Origin: Mesorhizobium sp.
GTDB taxonomy: Bacteria; Pseudomonadota; Alphaproteobacteria; Rhizobiales; Rhizobiaceae
DNA: 64,000 bases
Reading direction: 5' to 3'
Assembly (NCBI GenBank): GCA_004020365.1
Contig: SAQR01000011.1
Span: 63,944 to 127,943, forward strand
The notes under the pieces were generated by a model. It did not search any database and was not told where the DNA came from. It saw only the letters and a program-made list of their open reading frames with translations. The stretch's first letter is position 1. The number at the start of each line of letters is the position of its first letter. The position numbers and the translations under genes are program-made. Below are positions 18,745 through 26,853 of the stretch, piece by piece.

Positions 18745-19575
18745 TCATGCCGGCGCCTTCGCGACAGGCAGCAGCCAGCCGTCATCGATCTCGGGCAGCG
18801 GGATGGCGGCGAGAAGATCGCGCGTGTAGGCCTGCTGCGGGTGCTCGAACAAAGTGTCCGTCGCACTGGCTTCGACGATCGCGCCTTCGCGCATGACGAT
18901 CACTTGCCGGCAGAGCCGCCGGATCACCGACAAATCATGGCTGATGAAGGCGACGGTCAGGCCCATTTCGCCGGCCAGCCGTTCGAGCAGCGTCAGGATC
19001 TGCGCCTGGGTCGACACGTCGAGGCCGGAGACGATCTCGTCTGCCAGCACGAATTTCGGCGACAGCGCCAGCGCCCGGGCAATGCCGACGCGCTGGCGCT
19101 GGCCGCCCGACAGTTCGTGACGGTAGCGGCTGGCGAAGCTTTGCGGCAGGCCGACGCGCTGCAATGCCTCGGCGACACGCCCCTTGAGATTGTCGCCTAA
19201 CCCGTTTTGCCTGAGCGGTGCGGCGATGATGCTGAAAATGGTGCGGCGCGGATTGAGCGACGACATCGGATCCTGGAAGATCATCTGCAGATTGCGGCGC
19301 AGTGGCCTGAGTTCCGCCTCGGGCAGATGCGTGATATCGCGGCCGTCGAAAATGATGCTGCCGGCGCTCGGCTCCAAGAGGCGCACCAAAGCGCGGCCGA
19401 GCGTCGATTTGCCGGATCCGGATTCGCCGACGATGCCGGTCACCGATCCCTTGGGCAGGTCGAAATCCAGCCCTTTCAGGATTTCGGCCAGCGGCGCGCG
19501 GCCGATCAGCGGTTTGCGCGCCATGTCGGGCAATGCGACCTTCAGGCCGCGCACGGAAAACAGCGGCTCAGCCAT
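18745..19575 (-). CDS. Peptide/nickel-type ABC transporter, ATP-binding protein (second ATPase)
   Basis: A 276-residue ATPase of the oligopeptide class. Walker A is GESGSGKS, the Q-loop MIFQDPMSSLNPRR, the signature LSGGQRQR, Walker B FVLADEIVSGLD and the H-loop FISHDLSVI. The C-terminal peptide-transporter extension is short. Asp-Glu-Ile replaces the usual Asp-Glu-Pro after Walker B; the catalytic Glu is kept. Its start overlaps the upstream ATPase gene by 8 bases. It powers the importer encoded by the five genes 18745-23928. Confidence 0.9.
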   Translation of the reverse strand: MAEPLFSVRGLKVALPDMARKPLIGRAPLAEILKGLDFDLPKGSVTGIVGESGSGKSTLGRALVRLLEPSAGSIIFDGRDITHLPEAELRPLRRNLQMIFQDPMSSLNPRRTIFSIIAAPLRQNGLGDNLKGRVAEALQRVGLPQSFASRYRHELSGGQRQRVGIARALALSPKFVLADEIVSGLDVSTQAQILTLLERLAGEMGLTVAFISHDLSVIRRLCRQVIVMREGAIVEASATDTLFEHPQQAYTRDLLAAIPLPEIDDGWLLPVAKAPA

Positions 19576-20455
19576 GGGACCGTTTCCAGGCCTGGTCGGC
19601 GGCGGCGATCTCCGAGGCCAGCCCGGCCAGTACCGCCTCGTCCACCGGTTTCAGCGAGGCGAACGGATCGGTGTAGCGCGGTGTCGCCGCCATCAGTGCT
19701 CGTGTGTAGGGGTGCTGCGGCGCGGCGAACAGCGCCGCCGTCTCAGCCTCTTCCACCACCTTGCCGGCATAGAGTACCGACACTTTCTGGCTGATCTTGG
19801 CGACAACGCCGAGGTCATGGGTGACGAACAGGATCGCCGTGCCGTGCTCGCGCTGCAACTGCGCGATCAGGCGAAGGATCTGCTTCTGCACGGTTACGTC
19901 GAGCGCCGTGGTCGGCTCGTCGGCGACGATCAGCCTCGGCTCGGCGGCGAACGCTGCGGCGATCAGCACGCGCTGGCGCATGCCGCCGGAAAGCTCGTGC
20001 GGATAGCATTTGAGGACACGGTCCGGGTCGCGGATCTGCACCTCGTCGAGCAATTGGCGGATGCGCAGGTCGGCCCTCTGTCCGCTCCAGCCGAGGATGC
20101 GCACCAGCCGGTCTGTCATCTGCGGTCCGATGCGGCGCGACGGATTGAGCGCGGTCAGCGGATCCTGCGGGATCAGCGCGGTGCGTGCGCCGATCAGCGT
20201 CCGCCTTGCCTTTGGTTGCAGCCGGCCGAGGTCCTCGCCCTCGAGCAGCATATCGCCTTCGACGATGCGCACGCTCAGTGGCAGAACGCCGAGCACCGCC
20301 TTGCCGATCATCGTCTTGCCGGCGCCGCTCTCGCCGACCAGCGCGCGAACCTCACTTGGTTGGACGGAGAGCGAGACGGAACGCAGCACGCGCGCGCCAT
20401 TCGGCAGCACGGTGCTCAAGGACCGGATGTCGAGGCAAGGTCTCGTGGCGTTCAT
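19568..20455 (-). CDS. Peptide/nickel-type ABC transporter, ATP-binding protein (first ATPase)
   Basis: A 295-residue ATPase partner of the preceding entry. Walker A is GESGAGKT, the signature LSGGMRQR, Walker [13 protein letters not shown] and the H-loop FVTHDLGVV. The C-terminal extension contains HPYTRALMAATPRY, the oligopeptide-transporter tail. The ATG at 20455 overlaps the stop of the permease gene as ATGA. A much longer open frame continues upstream, but there it only reads the permease gene out of frame. Confidence 0.9.
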   Translation of the reverse strand: MNATRPCLDIRSLSTVLPNGARVLRSVSLSVQPSEVRALVGESGAGKTMIGKAVLGVLPLSVRIVEGDMLLEGEDLGRLQPKARRTLIGARTALIPQDPLTALNPSRRIGPQMTDRLVRILGWSGQRADLRIRQLLDEVQIRDPDRVLKCYPHELSGGMRQRVLIAAAFAAEPRLIVADEPTTALDVTVQKQILRLIAQLQREHGTAILFVTHDLGVVAKISQKVSVLYAGKVVEEAETAALFAAPQHPYTRALMAATPRYTDPFASLKPVDEAVLAGLASEIAAADQAWKRSHG

Positions 20456-21330
20456 CGCAGCACCGGATCGAAGCGTGCCTTGAGACCCTCGCCGAACTGG
20501 CTGAACGACAGCACGGTCAGGATCAGCGTGACCAGCGGGAACACCAGCACCCACCACGCCTGATGGATCGATAGCCGACCCTCGGCGATAATCCCGCCCC
20601 AGGTCGGATCGTCGGTCGAGATCGACAGATTGACGAAAGACAGGATGGCCTCGACGATCACGGCAATGCCCATTTCGAGCGACAGCAACGCCATGATCGA
20701 CGGCACCACATTGGGCAGCACTTCGCGCAGCATGATGCCGATGCGGCCATAGCCGGCGATGCGGGCGTTCTCGACATAATCCATGCGCGCCTGTCCCATG
20801 CTCTCGGCGCGGATCACCCGGCAGAAACGGGTCCAGTCGATGACCGCGATGGCAATGATGACCGAGCTCAAGCCGGTGCCGAGCACGGCGACCAGCAGGA
20901 TGGCGAACAGCACCGGCGGGAACGCCATCCAGACATCGACGATGCGCGAGATGATGCGGTCGGCCCAGCCGCCGAAATAACCTGATATCAGCCCCAGCGT
21001 CGAGCCGACCAGGCAGGCCGCCAGGGCCGCCGCGAAGGCAACAATGAAGGCGATGCGGGCGCCGAAGATCAACCGGGACAGGAGATCGCGGCCGAGACTG
21101 TCGGTACCGAGCCAGAAGCCGGGTTCCGAACCGCTCATCCAGAACGGCGGCAGGCGTTCGAACATCAGGTCCTGCGCCAGCGGGTCCTGCGGTGCCACCA
21201 GCGGCGCGAAGATCGCGGCAAGCAGCGCCAGCAGCAGCCAGCCGCCGGCAAGCCACAGCCTTGCTCCCGAGCCATGTCTTGATGAGCCCCGTCTTGAAAT
21301 GCGGGATCTTGAATTGCGGGCCTCATCCAT
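20452..21330 (-). CDS. Peptide-type ABC transporter, DppC-like permease
   Basis: A 292-residue permease with an Arg/Ser-rich cytoplasmic tail (residues 1-25), a first helix around LAGGWLLLALLAAIFAPLVA and the DppC hallmark WLGTDSLGRDLLSRLIFGAR. The EAA loop reads YVENARIAGYGRIGIMLREV, and the C-terminus GEGLKARFDPVLR is typical. The start overlaps the stop of the DppB-like gene by 8 bases. Confidence 0.9.
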   Translation of the reverse strand: MDEARNSRSRISRRGSSRHGSGARLWLAGGWLLLALLAAIFAPLVAPQDPLAQDLMFERLPPFWMSGSEPGFWLGTDSLGRDLLSRLIFGARIAFIVAFAAALAACLVGSTLGLISGYFGGWADRIISRIVDVWMAFPPVLFAILLVAVLGTGLSSVIIAIAVIDWTRFCRVIRAESMGQARMDYVENARIAGYGRIGIMLREVLPNVVPSIMALLSLEMGIAVIVEAILSFVNLSISTDDPTWGGIIAEGRLSIHQAWWVLVFPLVTLILTVLSFSQFGEGLKARFDPVLR

Positions 21331-22330
21331 GGCGCAGCCTCGGATTGAGCAGCGCGTACATCATGTCGACGGTGAGGTTGATCAGCACGAACAGCAGCGC
21401 GAAGACCAGCACGATGCCCTGGATCAGCGGCAGGTCGCGGTTGATGACGGCGTCGATCGCCATGTTGCCGAGGCCTTCATAGGAAAACAGCCGCTCGATG
21501 ATGACCGTGCCGCCGATCAGGAAGGTGAACTGCACGCCGACCAAAGTGAGCGTCGGCAGCGCCGCGTTCTTCAGCGCTTCGCGCAAAATGACCTGCGTTT
21601 CCGAAAAGCCCTTCACACGCGCCAGCACGACGTAATCGAGGTCGAGCACTTCCTTCAGCGACTGCTTCAACAGCTGCGAAATGATCGCGGCGAGCGGCAG
21701 TGCCAGGGCCACGGCAGGCATCAGCATGTGCCCGAGCAGGTCCTTTGTCAGGTCGAAGCGCAGCCGCACCAGGCTCTCGAACAGATAGAACTGGGTGACG
21801 AATGGCAGGTCGAGCTGTGGCGACACCCGGCCGGAAATGTCGAGGATAGGCACCAGCACGCCGAACAAGAGGATCAGCACGAGCCCCCACAAGAAGTCGG
21901 GAATGGAAAGTGCTGCGCCGCTGGCGATATCGATGCCGGCCTCGACTGCCGTGCCGCGTTCGCGCGCCCCGAGGATGGCCGTCGTGCCGCCGATCGCCAG
22001 CGCCATCAGCAGCACGACGATGGCAAGTTCCAGCGTCGCCGGCAGCCGGTTGAAGACCAGGCCCAATACGTCTTGTCGGAGCGAGATCGAGGTGCCGAAA
22101 TCGCCTCTGATGACGCCGGACAGCCAGATGAAGAACTGTTCGACGACGGTCTTGTCGAGCCCATAGAACGCACGCAACCGGGCGATGTCGGCATCGCTTG
22201 CGCCGGGCGGCAGCATCATCGCGATCGGATCGCCCGGCGCGACGCGAATGACGACGAAAACCACGACGGCGACGCCGAACAGCGTGATCGCCATCGTCAA
22301 CAGACGGATCAGGAATCTTTGCAGCAGCAT
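21323..22330 (-). CDS. Peptide-type ABC transporter, DppB-like permease
   Basis: A 335-residue permease. First helix is LIRLLTMAITLFGVAVVVFV followed by the family motif RVAPGDPI. The EAA loop is DYVVLARVKGFSETQVILRE, and GVQFTFLIGGTVIIERLFSY is the DppB-type C-terminal segment. An extra loop of about 60 residues between the middle helices contains ILDISGRVSPQLDLPF. The start is uncertain: 22330 (MLLQRF) matches the family N-terminus, 22369 (MKARIF) would add 13 residues, and neither has a strong ribosome site. Confidence 0.88.
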   Translation of the reverse strand: MLLQRFLIRLLTMAITLFGVAVVVFVVIRVAPGDPIAMMLPPGASDADIARLRAFYGLDKTVVEQFFIWLSGVIRGDFGTSISLRQDVLGLVFNRLPATLELAIVVLLMALAIGGTTAILGARERGTAVEAGIDIASGAALSIPDFLWGLVLILLFGVLVPILDISGRVSPQLDLPFVTQFYLFESLVRLRFDLTKDLLGHMLMPAVALALPLAAIISQLLKQSLKEVLDLDYVVLARVKGFSETQVILREALKNAALPTLTLVGVQFTFLIGGTVIIERLFSYEGLGNMAIDAVINRDLPLIQGIVLVFALLFVLINLTVDMMYALLNPRLRHG

Positions 22331-22401
22331 GGTCGCCCGTATGCCTGGCGGAAAAATGCGCGCCTTCATTGCGGACGGCGCGCGGCAATCCCTGGCCGAC
22401 G

Positions 22402-23928
22402 TCAGGCCGGGGTCATCAGCGCCGGCAACAGCGCGCCGGAAATATGCGGCACCACGTTGACTCCCTTGGCATGCACGATCGGCTGCGCATACTGGATCAG
22501 CGGCAGCACATAGGCCTGTTCGGCGATGTATTTGTCGACAGCCTTCCAGCCGGCGATGCGCTTGGCCTCGTTCTTCTCGCCCCATAGCGGGTTGATCATG
22601 TCGATCAGATCCTGGCTGTCCCACACCGAATGCGGGCTCGGGCCATAGGTGGCAAAGCCGGTCGACGTCGTCGGGTCGGCGATGGCGTTGCCCCAATTGT
22701 AGAAGGCGGCCGGCGCCAGCTTGTCGGCGGCGCGCAGATCGTAATGCTTGGCGATCTCGTAGACCTCGATCGTCGCCTCGATGCCGACCTTGCGCCACAT
22801 GCCGACGATCGCCTGGACCATCTCGTAATCCTTGGGCTTGAAGCCCTTGGTCGCCTGGATGGTGAACTTGACCGGCTTCTCCGGCGAGTAGCCAGACGCG
22901 GCCAGCAATTCCTTGGCCTTCTCCGGATTGTGCTCGACTTTGATCGACGGATCGTAGGCGTCGTATTCCGGCGTCTCCAGTGTATCGATCGGCTGGCCGT
23001 AACCGCGCAGCAGCCGGTCGACCAGCAGTTTCTTGTCGACCGCCATCACCGCAGCCTGGCGGACATTCTTGTCCAGCATCACGTCGATGTCGTTGAAGAA
23101 GATCATGCCGATGTCGGAAACGTTCTTGCACGAGCCGGCAAGCCCGTCCTTGGCGATCAGGCGGTCGTATTCCTCATAAGGAATTTCGAGCGTCACCTGC
23201 GAGGAACCGGACTCTATTTCGGCGACCCGGCTCGCCGCGTCGGTGACGAATTTGATCGTCACATTGTCGAAGGCCGGCTTGCCGCCCCAATAATTCGGAT
23301 TGGCCTTGAGCCGCAGGAAGGCGTTGCGTTCGAACTTGTCGACCATGTACGGGCCGGTGCCGATCGGCGCTTTCTCGAAGCCTTCGGCGCCAACCTTCTC
23401 ATAGTAGGCCTTCGGCATGACGTAGCCGGTCAGGAACGACATCCACTTGAAATACACTGGGTCGAACTGCACGACATCGCCAGTGATCTTGTTGCCGTCG
23501 ATCTTGAAGTTGTTGACGTTCTTCCAGACGAACTGGATCGGGTTGCCGGTCTTTTCGTCGCCCGCCCGCTGCAGCGACCAGACCACGTCCTCGGCGGTGA
23601 ACGGCGAGCCGTCATGCCAGGTGACGCCGTCGCGCACCGTCATCATGATTTTGGTGCGGTCGTCGTTCCAGCCCCATTCGGTCAGCAGGCCCGGCGCGAA
23701 GGAAAGGTCCGGCTTCTGCGGGATGAACTGGTCGAACACCGACTGGTAGAGGCCCTGGATCGTCGGGTTGACCGCCGAAGGGCCGGTGGTCGGGTCCCAC
23801 GCGGGCAGGTTGACGTTGTAGGCGATGGTCAGTTCGCCGGCTGCCCTGGCCGTTTGCGGCAGGCCAATGACGGTGGCGCCAAGCGCTGCTGCGCCGTATC
23901 CGAGCAATTCTCGTCTGTTGATTGTCAT
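22402..23928 (-). CDS. Peptide-type ABC transporter, substrate-binding protein (Tat-type leader)
   Basis: A 508-residue SBP family 5 protein. The leader MTINRRELLGYGAAALGATV has the twin-arginine arrangement of Tat substrates, with cleavage likely after ARA. The mature protein has AYNVNLPAWDPTTGPSAVNP, WHDGSPFTAEDVVWSLQRA, GTGPYMVDKFERN and RQAAVMAVDKKLLVDRLL. This branch is divergent from DppA, so an opine, conjugated amino acid or other small amide is as likely as a dipeptide. Start at 23928 behind AGGGGAACG. It heads the importer genes and follows the FAD oxidoreductase gene. Confidence 0.88.
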   Translation of the reverse strand: MTINRRELLGYGAAALGATVIGLPQTARAAGELTIAYNVNLPAWDPTTGPSAVNPTIQGLYQSVFDQFIPQKPDLSFAPGLLTEWGWNDDRTKIMMTVRDGVTWHDGSPFTAEDVVWSLQRAGDEKTGNPIQFVWKNVNNFKIDGNKITGDVVQFDPVYFKWMSFLTGYVMPKAYYEKVGAEGFEKAPIGTGPYMVDKFERNAFLRLKANPNYWGGKPAFDNVTIKFVTDAASRVAEIESGSSQVTLEIPYEEYDRLIAKDGLAGSCKNVSDIGMIFFNDIDVMLDKNVRQAAVMAVDKKLLVDRLLRGYGQPIDTLETPEYDAYDPSIKVEHNPEKAKELLAASGYSPEKPVKFTIQATKGFKPKDYEMVQAIVGMWRKVGIEATIEVYEIAKHYDLRAADKLAPAAFYNWGNAIADPTTSTGFATYGPSPHSVWDSQDLIDMINPLWGEKNEAKRIAGWKAVDKYIAEQAYVLPLIQYAQPIVHAKGVNVVPHISGALLPALMTPA

Positions 23929-24010
23929 GATCGTTCCCCTTGTTGGTTTTTTGTGCGCGGCGTCGTTGTCGTTCTGTTGGTTCAGGCTCCCTGGGCGCGA
24001 CGGGCCTCGC

Positions 24011-24043
24011 CCCATATTTCACTCACAAGCCCATATTCACTCA
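24011..24043. repeat. Two near-identical direct repeats upstream of the importer operon
   Basis: CCCATATTTCACTCA (24011-24025) and CCCATATTCACTCA (24030-24043) are direct repeats spaced 19 bases apart, roughly two helical turns. They lie about 85-115 bases upstream of the binding-protein start and just past the end of the FAD oxidoreductase gene. The arrangement would suit a pair of operator half-sites. The repeat is seen; the regulatory role is inferred. Confidence 0.45.
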
Positions 24044-24055
24044 AAAGTTTGGACT

Positions 24056-25630
24056 TTACCTCCCGCCAAGCTGTTGGGCGAGCATATAGCCCGAAGCCGC
24101 ACCGGTGCCGGCGCCCGGCCATGTTGCAGCACCTGTGAGATGCAAATTCGTCACCGGCGTGTTCCACCCGGCATAACCGCGCGCCGGGCGGAACAGGAAG
24201 TTCTGCGCCAGATGATGACTGCCGCAGATCTGGTCGCCGCCGACCAGGTTGGGATTTTGGCGTTCGAGGTCGAGAGGCGAGAACACGGCACGGCCGAGGA
24301 TCTTCCGGCGAAGACCTGGCGCATAGGTCTCGATGATGTCGAGAACGCGCTCGGCGTAGCGTTCCCTCACCTTGTCCCAGTGATCCGGCGCGATCTTGCC
24401 GGCCGCATCGCCAAGGATTTCGGCAGGCAGCATCCGCACCTGCACCCACAGCACATGCTTGCCGTCCGGCGCCCGCGCCGCATCGACCGCGGTCGGCTGG
24501 CCGACGACCAGCACCGGCTCGTCCGGCAGCGTGCCCGACATTGCCTGCTGATAGGTCCGCGACATGGCGTCGAGCGACGGTGACAGATGGACATAGGCGA
24601 ACTGCCGAAGCTCGGCGCCGGCGCGCCAATCCGGCAGATCGTCCAGCGCCAGATGGATCATCATCGTGCCCGGCGCATGGCGGAATGTTTTCATCGCCGT
24701 GTCGAAGCCGGCGTCGCCGGAACCATCAGGCAGCAATCTGCCGGGCAGCGCCCCTGGCGCAACGCCGGCGACGACCGCCCTGGTGGCGGTATGGGTCTTG
24801 CCGGAAACGAGCCGCACGCCGGTCGCCTTGCCGGCGGAAACCGTGATCTCGGCCACCTCAGCCTCGGTGATAATCTGGCCGCCGGCAGCGGTGATCATGC
24901 CCGACAGTGCGCGGATGATGGTGTCGGCGCCGCCCTTGCCGAGCACCATGCCGAAGCACTGGTTGGCCATCGACTCAAGGTATGGGAACACAGCGCCGCC
25001 GGCGATGTCGGGGGCGAAATCGAGATGCATGCCCCAGGTGGCGAGCGTCGCCCTGACATGCGGCGACTCGAAATTCTCCTCGAGCCACGCGCGGGGGGAG
25101 GAAAGCAGCAACCGACCCGTGTCGAGTGCGCCGGCAAAACCCTTTTTGCGCCACAGGTTCCATGCTGTGCCGGCCAGCGCCCGGCCGCTCATCGGCGCCC
25201 CCAGCAGCCGAAACAGATGCCCGGCCTGCTCTGGGAAAGCCGCAACCAGCCGACGCCATGTCGCGGCGTCGGCTTGCGAGAAGGCGGCCACCCGCGACGC
25301 GGTCTTTTCCAGATCGTTGCTGACGCCGAACCAGCGGCCGTCCGGGAAAGCGCTGGCGAAACAGTCTGCGACCGGCGCGAATTCCAGCCCGTGGGTTTTC
25401 AATTCATTTGCATATTTCTCGTGAAAGGCGGAGCCGGCGAACAGGCTCAGATTCATCGCGCCGAAATCGTGCCGGAAGCCGGGGAGGGTGAATTCGCCGG
25501 TCTGGACGGCGCCACCGATCGTTTCGCTACGCTCAAAAATCCCGGTTTTCCAACCTTTGAGCGCCAGATGCGCGGCGCATGCCAGACTGTTGTGGCCTGC
25601 CCCGACGAATATGGCGTCAAACTCGCTCAC
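24056..25630 (-). CDS. CrtI-like (phytoene-desaturase family) NAD(P)/FAD-dependent oxidoreductase 1
   Basis: A 524-residue flavoprotein. The N-terminal Rossmann fold is DAIFVGAGHNSLACAAHLAL followed by the acidic ribose-binding end FERSETIGGAV. The C-terminal FAD contact is LTGAATWPGAGTGAASGYML. The middle has GKGGADTIIRALSGMITAAG, as in amine oxidase/CrtI enzymes. It is a clear paralog of the gene at 26854. No carotenoid genes are nearby, so the substrate is probably a small amine or heterocycle. Start is a GTG at 25630 preceded by GGGTGGGAT. It is divergent from the isatin-hydrolase-like gene across a 120-base promoter region. Confidence 0.85.
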   Translation of the reverse strand: MSEFDAIFVGAGHNSLACAAHLALKGWKTGIFERSETIGGAVQTGEFTLPGFRHDFGAMNLSLFAGSAFHEKYANELKTHGLEFAPVADCFASAFPDGRWFGVSNDLEKTASRVAAFSQADAATWRRLVAAFPEQAGHLFRLLGAPMSGRALAGTAWNLWRKKGFAGALDTGRLLLSSPRAWLEENFESPHVRATLATWGMHLDFAPDIAGGAVFPYLESMANQCFGMVLGKGGADTIIRALSGMITAAGGQIITEAEVAEITVSAGKATGVRLVSGKTHTATRAVVAGVAPGALPGRLLPDGSGDAGFDTAMKTFRHAPGTMMIHLALDDLPDWRAGAELRQFAYVHLSPSLDAMSRTYQQAMSGTLPDEPVLVVGQPTAVDAARAPDGKHVLWVQVRMLPAEILGDAAGKIAPDHWDKVRERYAERVLDIIETYAPGLRRKILGRAVFSPLDLERQNPNLVGGDQICGSHHLAQNFLFRPARGYAGWNTPVTNLHLTGAATWPGAGTGAASGYMLAQQLGGR

Positions 25631-25750
25631 ATCCCACCCAACCCAATTCCTTTATGCTTAAAGATAATTGCAGATGCATATGTTTTCGTCTAGTAGGATA
25701 ATAAGGGCCGCGAAGAGCCTTTCATTATCGACAAAGAGGGAACACAGACC
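25631..25750. promoter_or_regulatory. Divergent promoter region between FAD oxidoreductase 1 and the isatin-hydrolase-like gene
   Basis: This AT-richer 120-base spacer separates two divergent operons and must hold both promoters. It contains the self-complementary ATGCAT within GATGCATATG near its middle and a possible -10 GGATAAT on the plus strand. I could not fix a -35/-10 pair. A MarR regulator is encoded in the plus-strand operon and would be the natural candidate to bind here. Confidence 0.5.
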
Positions 25751-26542
25751 ATGGACACGCAACAACTCCTCGGCGAGGTCGCCGGCCAGCTTCTTTCAGG
25801 CGCCATCCAGGTGGTCGACCTGACGGCGCCGCTCGGGCCCAACACGCCGCTGATCAAGCTGCCGCCGGAGCTGGCGGTGGACACGCCGAAGGTCGAGATC
25901 CACGCCATCTCCCACTATGATAAGAACGGCCCGTGGTGGGCATGGAACTGGCTGAAGCTTGGCGAACACTCGGGCACGCATTTCGACGCGCCGCAGCACT
26001 GGATCACTGGCAAGGACTATCCGGACGGCGCCACCGACACCATTCCGGTTCAGAACTTCGTCGGCCCGGTCAACGTCATCGACTGTTCGAATGAAGCGGC
26101 AGCCGATCACGATTTCCTGCTCACCGTCGACCACATCAAGGCATGGGAAGCCGAGCACGGCGCGATCAACGCCGGCGAGTGGGTGGTGATGCGCACCGAC
26201 TGGTATAAGCGCAACGGCTCGGAAGCCGAATTCCTCAACGCCGACGAGACCGGACCGCACACCCCCGGACCAACCGCCGAGGCCATCCAGTATCTGATTG
26301 GCAAGGACATCAAGGGCTGGGGCAGTGAGACGATCGGCACGGATGCTGGCAAAGCAGGGGGAATGGAGCCGCCATTCCCGGCGCACAGCCTGATGCACAA
26401 GGCGAACCGCTATGGACTCGCCAGCCTGTGCAATCTCGACCGGCTGCCGCCAAAGGGCGCCATCCTCATCGCCGCACCTCTCAAGATCGAGCACGGCACT
26501 GGCAGCCCGATCCGCGCGCTGGCGTTGGTGCCAGGGCGTTAG
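25751..26542 (+). CDS. Cyclase-family metal hydrolase, probable isatin hydrolase
   Basis: A 263-residue member of the cyclase/kynurenine-formamidase family. The metal site motif is HSGTHFDAPQHWITG (residues 75-89), where two His and one Asp bind a divalent metal. Other conserved stretches are DLTAPLGPNTPLIKLPPEL, NADETGPHTPGPTAEAIQYL and GTDAGKAGGMEPPFPAHSLM. From memory these match the Labrenzia isatin hydrolase closely along the whole length, better than they match bacterial KynB formamidase, which is about 210 residues. Isatin hydrolase opens isatin to isatinate (2-aminophenylglyoxylate). It has no signal peptide. It is first in the plus-strand operon with a FAD oxidoreductase, MarR and a 2-oxoacid oxidoreductase. 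Confidence 0.75.
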   Translation: MDTQQLLGEVAGQLLSGAIQVVDLTAPLGPNTPLIKLPPELAVDTPKVEIHAISHYDKNGPWWAWNWLKLGEHSGTHFDAPQHWITGKDYPDGATDTIPVQNFVGPVNVIDCSNEAAADHDFLLTVDHIKAWEAEHGAINAGEWVVMRTDWYKRNGSEAEFLNADETGPHTPGPTAEAIQYLIGKDIKGWGSETIGTDAGKAGGMEPPFPAHSLMHKANRYGLASLCNLDRLPPKGAILIAAPLKIEHGTGSPIRALALVPGR

Positions 26543-26629
26543 GACGATGGTGGCGGTCTTCGGGAGAAGATCATGATTGTAGGTATTACTGTAGTGACGG
26601 GGTGGGAGCGGCAGTCTTGCAACGCTGCG

Positions 26630-26798
26630 GCTCCACGGCGCCCCCCTCTGTCCTGCCGGACATCTCCCCCACGAGGGGGGAGATTGGCAGCCTCAACGCC
26701 CCGTTTCTTCCTGCGGCGTTTGAGATTGGCGAAGGCGGCGGTGACGGCCGATCTCCCCCCAAGTGGGGGAGATGCCCGGCAGGGCAGAGGGGGGCGCC
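26630..26798. repeat. Long palindromic intergenic element, copy B
   Basis: About 170 bases with arms GGCGCCCCCCTCTGTCCTGC and GCAGGGCAGAGGGGGGCGCC. Inner stems are CATCTCCCCCACGAGGGGGG and CCCCCCAAGTGGGGGAGATG, and the core contains GAGATTGGCGAAGGCGG. It is related to copies A and C but lacks the TTGCCAAAACTTGGC segment in both arms. It fills most of the 311-base gap between the isatin-hydrolase-like and FAD oxidoreductase 2 genes, so the downstream genes may be insulated from the first gene or have their own promoter. Confidence 0.85.
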
Positions 26799-26853
26799 AA
26801 GGAACGCTACCCTGCGCGATTGAATCCCTCCCGCCGTCTGGGAGCAAGCATCG

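Noticed and set aside
19568-21256. 562-codon frame that would fuse a permease-like head to an ATPase
   Set aside because: The head is only the out-of-frame reading of the DppC-like gene; the ATPase starts at 20455 with an ATGA overlap. The same artefact occurs at 22331-23131 and 55443-56162.
25751-26542. Kynurenine formamidase (kynB) assignment
   Set aside because: The protein is about 50 residues longer than typical KynB and its motifs agree better with isatin hydrolase as I remember it.
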